DNA from: Corydoras sp. C115
Taxonomy: Eukaryota > Chordata > Actinopteri > Siluriformes > Callichthyidae
NCBI GenBank assembly: GCA_019802505.1
Contig: JAFMOC010000002.1
Coordinates: forward strand, 4,696,501-4,760,500
Length of the DNA stretch: 64,000 nt
Reading direction: 5' to 3'
Shown here: in pieces, positions 11,005-22,714 of the stretch
How the letters are laid out: every line of letters begins with the position of its first letter
Numbering within the stretch: position 1 is the stretch's first letter
The notes under the pieces: generated by a model
Databases searched by the model: none
Seen by the model: the letters and a program-made list of their open reading frames with translations, nothing else
Told to the model about the DNA's origin: nothing
Program-made: the position numbers and the translations under genes

Positions 11005-12448
11005 TGAGTGTGTGCCCAGCGATGGATTGGCGCCCTGTCCTGGGTGTATCTGTCCAGCGCCCGAAACGTTCTCCCCTGGATGGGCATGGGGAACCCCACC
11101 ACGACCCTACTAGAGGATAAAGCGGGAGATTATGAATGAATAGTATAAGAGTGTTACAATGTTAGGATTAATAAGTGTTAGTTCGTACACACAAAATCAA
11201 TATTACTAATTGGACTTCACATACATTTTAGTGTAAGGATTACTATATATCTGCAACCTTCACCTGGAAAATTGGATGGGAACAGGGGAAATGAGCCTGA
11301 TTAATTTTCATAAGACAAAAGTATATTGTAAAAAGCAAAATTTACAACAACAAAAAAACAACATGAGTATTTGTCTTAGCATTTTAGTATCAGTGGTCGT
11401 TTGAATGTTCATGTTAGTGTAAATGCTTTTGTTAGTATCTTAATGTATCTAACAGTATTATTAGTGGTATTAGCAGTATAGATTGTAGTGCCATTATCAC
11501 TGTTTGGGTATTTCTATTATTGTTATTATAAGTAGAATGATTTAAAACAGTGTTCACTTTTGTTTTAGTGTCTGTTCATATCAGTCATCAATGGGAGACC
11601 TAAATATTTAAATGACCAGTGATGAATGTTAATACTAATGTTCGTGTCACTATTGGTAATATATGACACCATTATAATTAAGTGTACCTTCAAAGTCAGA
11701 GGAGTGATTTTCTCTTCGTTTAAGCCATCAGGCAGAAAGTCCAGCAGACAGTCCAGGACGATGTCTTTGACAATTTGGAATTATAAGTGGATTATATGGT
11801 GGATCAAGTCAATTGAATTAGAAGTATAACTTAGAAGTAGAATGATTGAGTGGTATTTAAAACAGTGTTCACTTTTGTTTTAGTGTCTGTTCATATCAGT
11901 CATCAATGTGAGACCTAAACTCCTCAATAATATTTAAATGACCAGTGATGAATGTTAATACTACTGTTCGTGTCACTATTGGTAATATATGACACCATTA
12001 TAATCAAGTGTACCTTCAAAGTCAGAGGAGTGATTTTCTCTTTGTTTACGCCATCAGGCAGAAAGTCCAGCAGACAGTCCAGGACGATGTCTTTGACAAT
12101 TTGGAAATCGTTCTCGCCCCTGAGTTCGGCACGGAAGATCAGGTCGAGGTCTTTGTAGCCCAGTCCGCTGTCTTCGTGCAGCACGTGGCTGGCCGCCGAG
12201 CCGTTCAGACGCACGTCGCGAACGCGGATCTCGCTCTGCTCCAGTCGAGTCCTTACCGCCTTCACGATCTGGCGCGGCTGCATCTCCAGCGTGGGGAAGT
12301 TTCCGCGGCCGTGGATCGGAATGGTCTCGGTCAGGATACTGTCCAGTCGCTGCACCTGCTCCCAGCTGAGCACGCTGAAGTTGCTGCAGGAGCCGTTGGC
12401 CTCGGTGCCGTTAACTCGCTCGGCCATTCCGCCGTCCAGCTCTGCCAT
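8663..12448 (-). CDS. tent5a: TENT5A (FAM46A) non-canonical poly(A) polymerase, two coding exons
   Basis: TENT5 proteins are nucleotidyltransferase-fold cytoplasmic poly(A) polymerases that extend tails of selected mRNAs, often those for secreted proteins. Coding exons are 12448..12014 and 9442..8663, joined by a GT-AG intron in phase 0 (TTG AAG|gtacac ... cctcttag|GAG GCG). The product is 404 aa. The ATG at 12448 is used because the frame upstream has only a GTG at 12460. Visible motifs: IPIHGRGNFPTLE near residues 44-55; the catalytic GS at 83-84 followed by KDLDLIF with Asp100 and Asp102; a third acidic candidate, Glu176, in NVELKF; EEIRGGGLLKY, CLMGHERRQTL and the family C-terminus STWLPCN. 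The C-terminal stretch NYYIAQVQPVF fits the A paralogue better than B, C or D as I remember them. Human TENT5A is somewhat longer, with a Gly-rich N-terminus missing here. I see no break in the frame. Which fish co-orthologue (aa/ab) it is cannot be told. Confidence 0.95.
10784..11140 (+). mobile_element. DANA-like tRNA-SINE, full length, in tent5a intron
   Basis: Complete copy from GGGCGGCACGGTGGCTTAGT to ATGAATGAA, carrying an internal (GT)n expansion at 10975-11001. Near-perfect target duplication TAGTATATGAGTG / TAGTATAAGAGTG (12 of 13). Confidence 0.92.
11529..12106. repeat. tandem duplication spanning intron 1/exon 1 boundary of tent5a
   Basis: Copy 1 is about 11529..11780 and copy 2 about 11832..12106. 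They share AGTAGAATGAT, TTTAAAACAGTGTTCACTTT, ATGACCAGTGATGAATG and the exon end, with a few short indels and substitutions (the phrase CTCCTCAATAA is only in copy 2). The 51-bp spacer contains GGATCAAGTCAATTGAATT at about 11802-11820. That word is identical to the internal part of the DANA-like SINE, present for example at 10935-10953. Confidence 0.85.
11688..11780 (-). pseudogene. duplicated fragment of tent5a exon 1 inside its own intron
   Basis: These 93 nt repeat the last 93 nt of tent5a exon 1 (12014..12106) including the splice donor gtacac. They differ at two bases in the coding part, both changing the residue (V to L and K to E in DGVNKEK). The 31-codon frame stays open. No acceptor AG with a pyrimidine tract was duplicated with it, so it is probably not spliced as an exon. 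It could still act as a decoy donor. It is part of a longer tandem duplication described separately. Confidence 0.85.
12014..12448 (-). CDS. tent5a: tent5a coding exon 1 (nucleotidyltransferase core)
   Basis: This exon encodes residues 1-145, starting MAELDGGMAERVNG. It carries the helix WEQVQRLDSIL, the IHGRGNFPTLE motif and the GS...DLD catalytic signature. It ends at K145 with donor AAG|gtacac. Base composition is markedly GC-rich compared with the AT-rich surroundings, as expected for a CpG-island first exon. Its last 93 nt are duplicated about 326 bp away inside the intron. Confidence 0.93.
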
Positions 12449-12910
12449 CGCTCCAAGCACGCACTCACTCAGTGCTGCTGCCGCGCGCCCGCCCGCCCGC
12501 GTCTGTGTGTGACTTTCTCACTATTACGCTCCTATTAAATATGGACTTAATGCCTGAAGCTGTTCTTTATGGAGAACGACACTGTTGTTTTTTCTTAAGA
12601 TCCGATGTTCGATGGCTCGCAGGTTTTAGCAGGCGACAGCTTTGGCTATGCTTAAACCCAGAAACTCGGTTTATCCTGCTTTAAAGCAGACGCACTGCTG
12701 TGGGTCACAGATCTGTACTGAGTGCTGGATGCTGAGTGCTGGGTGCTGAGTGCTGAGTGCTGAGTGCTGATGCTGGATGCTGGGTGCTGGGTGTGTGCGC
12801 GCAGTTGCGCTGCTCTGTTGCTCTGTGGAGAGTGTGCAGTGCCGCGATGCCGTCGGTCCTCTGTGTGTTTGCACATCAGAGCCAATAGTGGAGCTCCGCC
12901 AAGAGCCTGG
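12449..12910 (-). promoter_or_regulatory. tent5a 5' UTR and promoter region
   Basis: Directly upstream of the tent5a ATG is a CpG/GC-rich stretch (CGCGCGCCCGCCCGCCCGCG at about 12483-12502). It is followed by a TATA-like AT run near 12530-12541, a heptamer minisatellite at 12719-12795, and a CCAAT word near 12881. Position next to a GC-rich first exon suggests the promoter. The transcription start cannot be placed from sequence. Confidence 0.5.
12719..12795. repeat. TGAGTGC heptanucleotide minisatellite upstream of tent5a
   Basis: Eleven tandem units of the form TGAGTGC, TGGATGC or TGGGTGC (one unit has lost a base) lie about 270-350 bp upstream of the tent5a start codon. The variants occur in mixed order, so the array has both expanded and diverged. 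Confidence 0.9.
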
Positions 12911-13057
12911 GGCACGCCTCTCACCCTCATGAATATTCAGATGAGACTTGGAAGGAGCTTATTGTCCGAGCATGTCTGCATTCTTTCATTAGTTTGTTCA
13001 TAATAGTATTTTTTACTATTGTTGTTGATGATGATCATGTTTGAAAACACCATTTAC

Positions 13058-13451
13058 TAGGGGTGAGCTGCAATATTCGCTGATTCGACGATTCGATTCG
13101 GAGAACCGTAGTCGACTATGAACCTCATAGTCAAATGTACCATTTTGACCACATGGGGGTGCCCATGGCTGCTGCTAAGCATTAGTTTTTACATGAAATG
13201 TCTTTGTTTTCGTTATATATAGAGCCTTTTGTCACATAAAATCATCCTAATTTCTGTTAATATATTTTTAAATGATGTGTGCGCTTTAACAATATAAAAT
13301 ATATAACAAAATATTTAAAAAAAATCTTTTTTTAAAACCACGCTTATAGCACCATCTTGTGGTGAAATTTTAACTGATTCGACTATCAGGCGACTATAGG
13401 GAAAATCCACTATGATTCGACTATGAAAATCCTTAGTTGAAGACACCCCTA
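13058..13451. mobile_element. hAT-type MITE with perfect 8-bp target duplication
   Basis: The 394-bp element has exact 8-bp terminal inverted repeats TAGGGGTG / CACCCCTA and is flanked by CCATTTAC at 13050-13057 and 13452-13459. Subterminal motifs GATTCGACTAT and TAGTCGACTATGA recur in both orientations. It encodes nothing, so it was probably mobilised in trans. The 8-bp duplication and short inverted ends fit hAT. Confidence 0.85.
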
Positions 13452-13483
13452 CCATTTACACCACCTTAATTACTAGTTAGAAC

Positions 13484-13603
13484 CAGCGATAGATTGGCGC
13501 CCTGTCCTGGGTATATCTACCCAGCATCCGAGACGCACCCCCCCCCCACCCCCCGCGACCCTAATAGAGGATAAAGTGGAAGATAATGAATGAATGAATG
13601 AAT
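13484..13603 (+). mobile_element. 5'-truncated DANA-like SINE
   Basis: Only the 3' end is present, from CAGCGATAGATTGGCGCCCT to (AATG)n. Poly-C runs replace the usual TTCTCCCCTGGATGGGC segment. Confidence 0.85.
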
Positions 13604-16600
13604 ACGCTGACATATAAAGTGATCTAGTTCAAAGGCAAATTCAAATAATTCAAATTTCTTTCTCTTGATATGTCTGCTCCGTAGGTCTGTGTCATTCTCT
13701 TTGACACATCCTTTCTCTTACCCCTGTCACTAACCTGTCGGTCTGTTTCTCTGTCGAAATGCTAAGTTGCAGCTTCAGCATCACGACTGCCAGAATATCT
13801 CCAATCTCATTACTGACTCAATTCTGGCTACTTTGAGAGGCATTTCTCCTGACTTCTTATGTACCGCTGCTAATGAGCGCCGTCGATCCCAGGCCTCAGT
13901 GATCAGACAGCCAAATTTTAGTTCTGCTGATACAATAAACAGTTCAGCCAATAAGTTTCATGAAACTGCTTCTAATACTACTTGGTTAAATTTAGACTTT
14001 ATTAAACGCTTATTCATGTGATGTCATGCACATTATTACATTAGTTTGTTTTCTTTCTATATTAATGCTAAATATATATATATAATATTTCACATACAAC
14101 TGTGTATGACAAAGTACGCTGGTCTTGTAAACAGAATTTAATGTCCTGTCTAGTTTTTAAAAGTGCATCCTGTGTAGTGTTTGCATACTGCCCTCTACAG
14201 GTGAATTTGCACATTCCCGTACCACAAGTGAAGCACACATTCCCGAATTTAATAGAGGGCTAATTAAAGCCTGTATTAAACGTGGAATTTCTGTGTACTT
14301 GCACAGTAAATTTAAATGTGCAACCGACTAACCGAATTAGAACTCTGCTTTCTAAACACTGCATATAAAAACACATCTCTGGAGAGTTTGGTTTAATTTT
14401 CTGTAGGCCAGTGTGTGAGACAAGCAGCTCCCAGTCAACTTTAGCTCTAAACCAAAAGCCACTGAATGTTTCCCCAAAGTAGTCACTATACTGAGGCACA
14501 TTCTATTTTTAAATGATGGGCAGAGGACTAGAATAGGTTACTGTATGTTCATTTCTTAAAAATAGTCAACTTTATATTAAAATCTAAATATAAGAATTCC
14601 ACTGTTTGGTTTCTTTGTAATCTGATCTACAAAGGTTCTGTGATTGCAGTTTCAATGTTGGTCCCATTTTTTACACTTTACACCTCAACAATCAGATTTC
14701 AGATTAATTCCACATAATTATATTAGACTTAACTATTTGCCAATGCTGAAATGTGAAGAAGCAGTTTTATTTTAAAACGAATAAAAATATTACTTTATAA
14801 AGTGTAGGCATTACCAAAGTAAAATAAGCATGATAATGAATTACTACACCCAAGTGTTGAGCTCTGCAAACCTCATAATGGAGGCATGATAATATAAATC
14901 TTGTGCTGTTTTTACATATTAATCATTATTTAGTACAGTCCAGAACCTGAGGCCAGAATCAGGATATATCCAATACTCAGTGTCAGACGTGTGCATCTGA
15001 AAATATCCATGCCACTTTGCATTAAAGGGCACTGCAAGCCATGTACGTCAGAAAGTGACGAGAGGCGATAAGCTGCTATGCAGGTGCTGGGGGTCTGAAA
15101 GAGTCAAAGCTGGACTGTAGTGTCGGAGTAGAGCAACTGTCACAAACCATTAAGATATAAAACTGGATCAGTTTAAATCCAGATTATCCTATTTGCTCTA
15201 ACACAGTCTAAGCCCAGACCCTACGACTTCACCGCCAAGCTTTAAACTCGGTCCTGAAGGTTTGGATATTTATACAAAGTATTAAGATTTTTTTCTTTAT
15301 ATTTATTATGCTTGTTTCAATACATTTCCTTAATATTTGTTTGTCTTTTGTGGATGTCTTAGACAGCTGGATATGGTAATGCCCCACTCAATGCCATGCT
15401 GCCACATTACAAATAAAACTGTTTTTAATTTAACAATTGATAGTGTTTTAGAATTCCAGACAGTGACAGGCCTTGTCAAAAACACTTTTCCCAACTGTCG
15501 TGTTGTTCTATGGTTTAAAATAAAACCTTCAAACTTGCAAGCTAAGCAGTTTGGGAGCAAAGCTTCAATTGTGTGTAAATTATAATCATTAAAAAAAATG
15601 TTTGTGGTAATTAATCCCAGCAGTAGCATATATAAGACAAATAGTAGTGGACCCAGTATTGACCATTGTGAAATAAAGGTTTTTGTGGTCAGAACATGGA
15701 TAATTTACAGAGATTTACTGATCATGCCCTTAATACTATATATTCACATCAACTCAGGATAGGCAGTCACCTGGCTGGATACTCACCCACCCTCCAATTC
15801 AGGACAAATTCTGCAACTAAGATTTGCAGCTCCAGTACATGAGCACAATATAAAGCAGTTAAGCAGCCACTGGAGGATTAGGACTGCCTACAGAATGGTG
15901 AACCATTCATTTTATTTGGTGATGTGCTGCTTGTCACTAATCTACAGCACCAGGGGCATCTCCACCTCCACTACATAGGACAACATTTTTTTGTGGTACA
16001 TGAAAGTCATAAATCTGCCAATATCTCATAGTTAAGTCCAGTGTCAAATAAAACCAAGCAGCACCTGTTCTGGCAGCTTGTTAATTCAGGGCATGAAATT
16101 GGCACTAAACATTACTACCACTTTTACTTTTCAGAGGACCACACAGAAGCAAACTGACTTGTCAGCCTTGATAACAAAACCATAAGTCTGTTTCACTTCT
16201 TGGCTATGTTAAGCATGGCTGCAAGTTTATTTTCTAAACCATATTTTTATGCTATAATAGAAATGGTTGCGTACTAGAAGCCTCCAAACACAGTGTTCCA
16301 TGAGAACGGACATCAGATGTTAAAATTGAGTTGATGTTACTATTTCGTAAAAAAAAAAAAAAAAAAAAAAGCTCATTTTGAATTTATTGGTACCAATACT
16401 TCATAAAGAAATTGGGACAGGTGCAACATAAGGCTAGAAAAGTAATCAAAAATAAAAAAACAACTGGAGTAACATTTGAGAACCATTTAAACTAATTGAC
16501 AACAGATCAATAACTAGGTCAATAAATAGAGGTACAGCCTCCCAAATGTAAATTTTATGTGAAATCTAATGTTTATAAAGGTATGATAATAAGGCTACAT

Positions 16601-19600
16601 ACTTTTGACCATGTAGTACTTCTGGGGACAAGCTAATTCTTATCTACAGCTTCACTAGTACTTCCTGGAAAGTGTTTAATTCCCTGTCCTGACAAACCCT
16701 CTCCACACTGACCTCTGTTTGGCAGCAGACCATCTAGTGCCCAGAGGTTACTACAGCTCAGTTAAAGCGCATTGTCGTCATTCCATACAGCACATTTATC
16801 CAGGATACTCTACATCTGGTAGTCTTAATTATTGAAATCTTTGTGGTTAAGAAATAACATAATTCAAGCTTAATGTTTTCAAAACAGCCAAATAAGATCA
16901 CAAAGATTTGCTTAGTCTAGTTGGCTAGTTGTGGCACAAGAAAGGCTAGCCAGCTTGAAAAGAAATCTTGGAAAAAGAACTTTCAATGAGAATGACTTTT
17001 CCCCTAATTCTTGTTATGCGTTATACTGTACCTCGTGGCCAATTTTTCAGACACTTCCAAATGAGGCATCAATCAAGAGGCAAGGGACAGCCACATGCCA
17101 CTGCTGCCCACTCAAAATGCCAGTAATTCCTTCATATCATCATTTTGAATCTGTGAGGTATCTGGTGGCTAAAACTATATAACAGAAAACTACAATACGT
17201 TTTAAAAAATAGATTACAGCTACTCCACTTTTCAGCTACACACACAAGACAAATTTTATCCTGACATGCTGCTCTACCAGCTCTAACCTCCTCATCATTT
17301 TCGATCACTTTTTTCCTTGGTTTTCCAGTTAACCTCCTCAAATCCCACCCAGGTATGTCAGAATGTAAAGTTTTATTTTACATTATTTTTTGCTGAGAAT
17401 GGCACACATCTTTCCCCAAGTCACTTTTTTAAGGAGGTACTGGTCTACAATCCACAGAAGAATGCTGACAGTCTGGTCTTTATATATGGAACAATGAAAA
17501 AAGTTATGAAGAGAGACTTTGAGTAAAGACATCTGTATTGCTATACGTAATCTCCTTCTTCCAGTTAAAGGTTAAATCTATCTTAGATGAGATGGTCCAC
17601 ATTGGTTAGCTCATTTAACCCTTTACTCTTTGAACCATCTACCACTGGCTTAATGGATTTAAGGATTTGGCAGTTATGGTACTTGTACATTGCCAGGAGG
17701 TATCAGGGTTTCAAATAAGGTACTTAAATAGTGTTTAATTTTTTTTTAATCCATTATACATCTTGTGTGTTGCTGGTATGGTCAAAGAGGACAAAATTTT
17801 CTTTACTCATAAGGCACTTGGACGGGCGAACGGATGGAAAACTAAACAGTGCAAAAAAACTATAACTGAGAAATGTAAGGATAAGGGATACTAAAATATA
17901 GAATATTATAAATAGAGGCTATGTTTGCCCAAAAGGTAAAATGTATATTCTTGTGAAATGTTTGATTTCTTGAAGATCAAATGTTTCCAAACTTTTTAGA
18001 GCACTTTCTACCACTCCCCAAAATAAAAAAAAAACACTTTAACTGGTCCTTGCTATTGTGAGGGCTAAAAAGTTAATTAATATTTAATTAATATAATTAA
18101 TATTTAATTAATGTTATTTAAAGATTTTGATGTAGGTGATTAGAGCATTTGGTTGCAAATCTGAATCATGTGATCTCAAATCACGAATCCACCAAAATTT
18201 TACATTGGGATACTTTGCTTTGGATAAAAGTACCATAAAAATGTTTAATGTAAGCTGATGTGAAACTTCTTCAAATGCTTATAAAATAATTTAAACCCTC
18301 TCTCTTTTATATACATGACTTGTAGCTATTAGATGTTGGCCAGAATACCACCCCCCTTTTACCAAGATTGCCACCCAGAAAGTATTGCTAATTAGTCTCC
18401 GCTGGTGTTCTACTCATGGTAAACTAGTAGTCCTAAAATGCTTTCAGCTCTAACATCCACCTGAGCAACTGTAATTTGTCAAATAAAAATATATGACTGT
18501 TTTAGATACGTGTTAAAATGTAGATATCTGTACCTTGTGACTATTTTTGCTTTTTAAACATTTATATTTATTGCACATGTTTAGTACGACAACCTCCAGC
18601 AATTTTCAAAAAGATTTAACGTCATGTCTGTATTTTTACCAAAATACTGTATTTCAATTTATCAGCTTTATAATTGTGTTCATATTTACTCTAGAGAGAT
18701 ATCTGAAGGTAAAATAACAGCTAATGGATAAAGAGTTCATCTTTGTGCAAACAGTTGTGAAGTTGGATGACAGCCAAATGGCTTCTCCATGTGTCAAGCC
18801 ACAAAACTGACATTCACTATTAATCACTGTGACTTCATACATATTTCTGTCTCTTTTCATCAGAGAAAGAATATATGATGTCCTAAGGCAAACATGACTG
18901 CCTTTCCAATCAATGCTGGATATCACTTCAAAAGTATGAGGAAATGTGTTGCCATATGAGTTTGTTTGAAAAAAAACATGGTTACCCTTATTTGCCTGTT
19001 TTGCGACACCAGCTTTCCTTTTGGTATGTGATGACTTTGTACCAAATATGTTTGGAGTCTTGAGTTAATTTGCAGTGATCCAGAGGCATTAAGATTTGAC
19101 ACTGATGTCAGGGCCTTTGCTGCCATCTGTGTTCAGTTATTACAAAGAATTGCTTGTGTATGAGTTTGAAGTTATTATACAGTGTTTAGATTATCTTGAA
19201 AAATTTCACAAAACCCCAGTTAATTTTGTAGTTTACATTTCCATCTAATATATATGTCAAATATTACATTTATTTACATTATTGTGTCATTTTTTTTGTA
19301 GTGATTGTGACATTTATGTACACCCTGTGTTTAGTCCACGGTCATTTACTTGACCTCATGAAAAACTCATAACCATGATGTGTTTAATATAAATATTTAT
19401 TTTATGTAATTTGTGTTAAGGTTTATTTATCAGAACAGAAAAAAATGTTCATTAATAATATAGAGTCACTATCAAATCATAAAATTTGATAAAATACATT
19501 TATTTACTTTACATTTAGCTTGAGTCGTTGCTTTGTAGTTATGCTACTATAGTCAGTTGTGTTGGACTTAACTTTGTCTGCTACTCGATTACATTATCTT

Positions 19601-19833
19601 AATTCTTCTAACTACTCTGCTATTTTTTATTAAGATGACATCATCTAATCATTCTCTACCCTGCCAGGATGCTACAGTGACTGTTGTGGATTGAACTTAA
19701 TCAAATTAATTATTGTTCAAGTGACACATTTGGTTCTAATTGGTTTCTAATGGGGGTTAATGGGTCATTTTTATGACCATCTCATCAGTTCAGGAAAAAA
19801 GGTGTTAACTTGAATTAGCTGAAATCACTCGGT

Positions 19834-20191
19834 CTGAATGTGCCATTACATCTGAGTTTTATCCAGTAAAGTAAAATTAACAGCTGGTAGTCAGTACACA
19901 CTTGCCGTGTAATTGAACTTGAAAGGCTGTTTATTCCTAATGTATTGATGTTTGAAATTGTGCTGAAAGTCTTAACTGCTTCAGTTACAAGACTTGTAAT
20001 GAAGCTATAAGAACACAGCATGCCATTGACACAAATATGAATATGGATGAGAAAATAAATTAATAAATGAAAAAAACCACATAATTCAAGTACAGATCTG
20101 TTAAGCTATCAAACAAAACATGCATTTGTTAATATTTGACTTTATATTAAACACTGTAGTGTGAGAATATGATTGAGAAGATCTGTTTATG
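19834..20191 (+). repeat. diverged direct repeat, left copy
   Basis: About 358 bp including GGTAGTCAGTACACACTTGC, AAGTCTTAACTGCTTCAGTT, AAGAACACAGCATGCCATTG and AACACTGTAGTGTGAGAATA. The same blocks recur in the same order and orientation at 22715-23449. A further 90 bp just left (about 19745-19833) has a weaker copy at about 20245-20330. Confidence 0.88.
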
Positions 20192-20379
20192 TTTTCGGTT
20201 TAATTTTTAAAATTACAAGCACCCTATTTCCACTGCATTTCAGTCCTGCCAGATTACATAATTTTTATGATTATCTCATTGGATCAGGAAAAAGGTATTA
20301 ACTTTGATTATCTGATATCACTCGGTCACTTAATTAGAGGAGCACACTGGTTGCTTCCCATCAAAAAGGTTTTATAGGT

Positions 20380-21515
20380 AAAGATACTGCTGCCTGTAAA
20401 ATTAGACATAAATCAGAAGAAGGCCCTTGGGGGCACCCAAGCAAGTCCAGCAAGTACCAGGATTCAAAGAGAATTGAGCTACAGGATCAAGTCACCACCA
20501 GTGCAGATCTTGCTCAAGAATGACTGCAGACAGGTGTAGGTGCATCTGCATGTACAGTGAAGCTTTGAATGATTGCCTGGTGCCAAGAAATGTCTCTCCA
20601 GGAAAAAAAAAAAAAAAACAACATGGAATGACATTCTGCATTAGAAGTGCAGAGATTGGAAAGCAGAAAACTTGGGTAACAATTTTTTTGATGACATTCT
20701 GTTCAGTGTTTACATCTGGAAAAAATATTGTCTGATAAAGAAAAGGTAAGTGCTACCATGTGTCCTGTGTCATGCCATCAAAAAAGCATCCTGAGACCAT
20801 TAATGTGTAAAATTGTTTCTCATCCAAGGAAGTAGGCTTACTTGTAGCGTAGTCCAACACTGCTATTAATAAAAACATGTTATTAAAGCATATAGCAAGA
20901 GCAATATCTCCCAACAATTCATGAGCAATTTGCTGATGAAGAATACTGTGTCTAAAAAACACATGATGTGCTCAATTAATAGGAAAGTTTTGAGCATTGA
21001 TTTTATGGTTTAACACCTATAGTTTATGATGTATAATTGATGACTTAACGCCCATAGTGCTTTTGGTCAAAATGCTAATGATAATTTTAAACCTGAATAT
21101 TTAAGAAAGTAAAAGTGTGGTTTTGGCTGTGTGCGTTATAATTAGGCAACTGTTATTGTGCAAAATAGTATGCATTAATGAGAAAATAAATTAGACAGAT
21201 ACCATTTCCATTCATAACCTTTCCATTAATGGAGTTTTGTAATCTGTTGACAATAATCGTTTTGTGCTTTTGCATTTTCATTCACTCTACATGTTCCATT
21301 TTTTAAGAACCCACAAGTTCTTTAAAGGTTTGTCTCACATGGGGAAGTAGGTCAAGTCATTGTTCTTTAACTGGTGCCTGATCCAGCTACAAAAAAAAAA
21401 AATTAGCTTCAAGCACTAATTAGACAAGAACTGGTTGCAATCAATCTGGATTTGTCCAAGAAGCTGATATATAGCAAGTCTCAAAACTTTTGACCATGAC
21501 GATAACTTGTACATT
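20380..21515 (+). mobile_element. Tc1-like transposon relic A
   Basis: The order of words matches a common fish Tc1-like transposase gene: AGGATCAAGTCACCACCAGT, GTGCATCTGCATGTACAGTG, CCTGTGTCATGCCATCAAAA, GCATCCTGAGACCATTAATG. It closes with an inverted-repeat-like end TCAAAACTTTTGACCATGAC. No frame survives beyond about 70 codons. Confidence 0.65.
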
Positions 21516-21649
21516 ATTATTTAACACCTAATAACACTGCTTAGCCGCTTGAAGATGATTAGTCTTCCATTAAGCCCTAGTCCTCACAGGGTTGCTTTTT
21601 CTAAAAACAAAAGAAATACCAGTAATACAGACCCTTTCTAAAAAAAAAA

Positions 21650-22240
21650 AATGAATATCATGGAAAAGTTGATCAATTTCCATAATTCCATTCAAAAAGT
21701 TAAACTTTCATAGATTATAGATTCAGGGACCACAATTTAAACAATTTCAAGTATTTTATTTTTACATGATTTGGGCTTCCAGCTTATAAACCCACAAAAA
21801 CAGCAATTCAAAAAAACTGAATACTATGGAGAAAACAGCCCAAATTTTGCAGGGCATGAAGGAACAGAATCCAAACTGTTTGAGGTCCAGTTTGAAATAT
21901 CCAGTCATGATTTGGGGTGTAATGTCCAGTGCAGTTGTTGGTAAACTCTGCTTTCGTAAATCCAAGGTCACTGCAACAGTCTACCGGAATGTTTTCATGA
22001 TTCCTTCTGCTGAGAATCTGTATGGAGATGCAGATTTCATCTTCCAGCAGTACCTGGCCCCATGCCGTCAGAAGCACCAAAACCTGGTTGACTGGCCAGC
22101 AAATAACTGTTACTATTTCTACAAGCCTGAGTAGCAAGGATAATATCTTGATGTTTCTCTCAAAGTTGAGGGCATTTTTAGTTGTGCCATTGGGACATCA
22201 ATTTGTATGTGTATCAAATTTGTATCAAAAAAGTATGTGA
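21650..22240 (+). mobile_element. Tc1-like transposon relic B with partial transposase
   Basis: A terminal-repeat-like start GAATATCATGGAAAAGTTGA is followed by a 102-codon frame (21826-22134). That frame has MIWGVMSSAVVGKLCF and LYGDADFIFQQYLAP, the central catalytic region of Tc1 transposases. The Asp expected after FQQ is Tyr here, and a frameshift puts STKTWL and the DWPAN region in different frames, so it is dead. The first catalytic region and N-terminus are deleted. Confidence 0.82.
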
Positions 22241-22714
22241 CTAGGTGTTTTTTAAGCTGCTAATGATTGTTTCATTGAAATGTGTATATCTTCTAAGCAA
22301 ACTTCTAAATATTCAATATTTTTCTTTACACTCTTCAAGTGACTCATTCTATTGAAAATTAGAGCCGGATGAGACCCCTCTTAATTATCTCTGATGATGT
22401 CACTTTTTTCTGTGACTTATTTATTTATGCTCTCATTATGGTCTTATTTTGCATGAATCTGATGCCGAGGCAGGTGACCGTCTGGAACAGATCGCTCTCC
22501 AGCATGTGTCAGCTTCATTATGATTTGCACGTCTTTGAAGAAAGTGCATTGTGATTAACATGAGTAATAAACTGGAATTACGGACATGGTGCCATTTAGT
22601 CATCACTGTGAGCAGAATGCTAAGTACCAATTTGACTGGGTTAGCAAGAGTGCAGATGTTTTGCAGTGAGTTAGAGGGTCACCAGGACTTCATGAGCGTC
22701 CATGAGCCTTCAAG

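Larger units (their letters stand above)
9443..12013 (-). other. tent5a intron 1
   Basis: A 2.57-kb intron, AT-rich. It holds one full-length DANA-like SINE (10784-11140), the exon-fragment duplication, and at about 10321-10430 a degenerate antisense scrap resembling the middle of the same SINE class. At 9951-10015 the text AGGGGTCGCTACAGC recalls other fish interspersed repeats. No other coding signal was seen. Confidence 0.7.

Noticed and set aside
12446..12460. tent5a starting at 12460
   Set aside because: The codon there is GTG; the first in-frame ATG is 12446-12448.
12008..12538. 176-codon plus-strand open frame
   Set aside because: Antisense shadow of the GC-rich tent5a exon 1.
13767..14021. 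84-codon open frame
   Set aside because: Not recognised; composition is like surrounding non-coding DNA and no promoter or conserved motif is seen.
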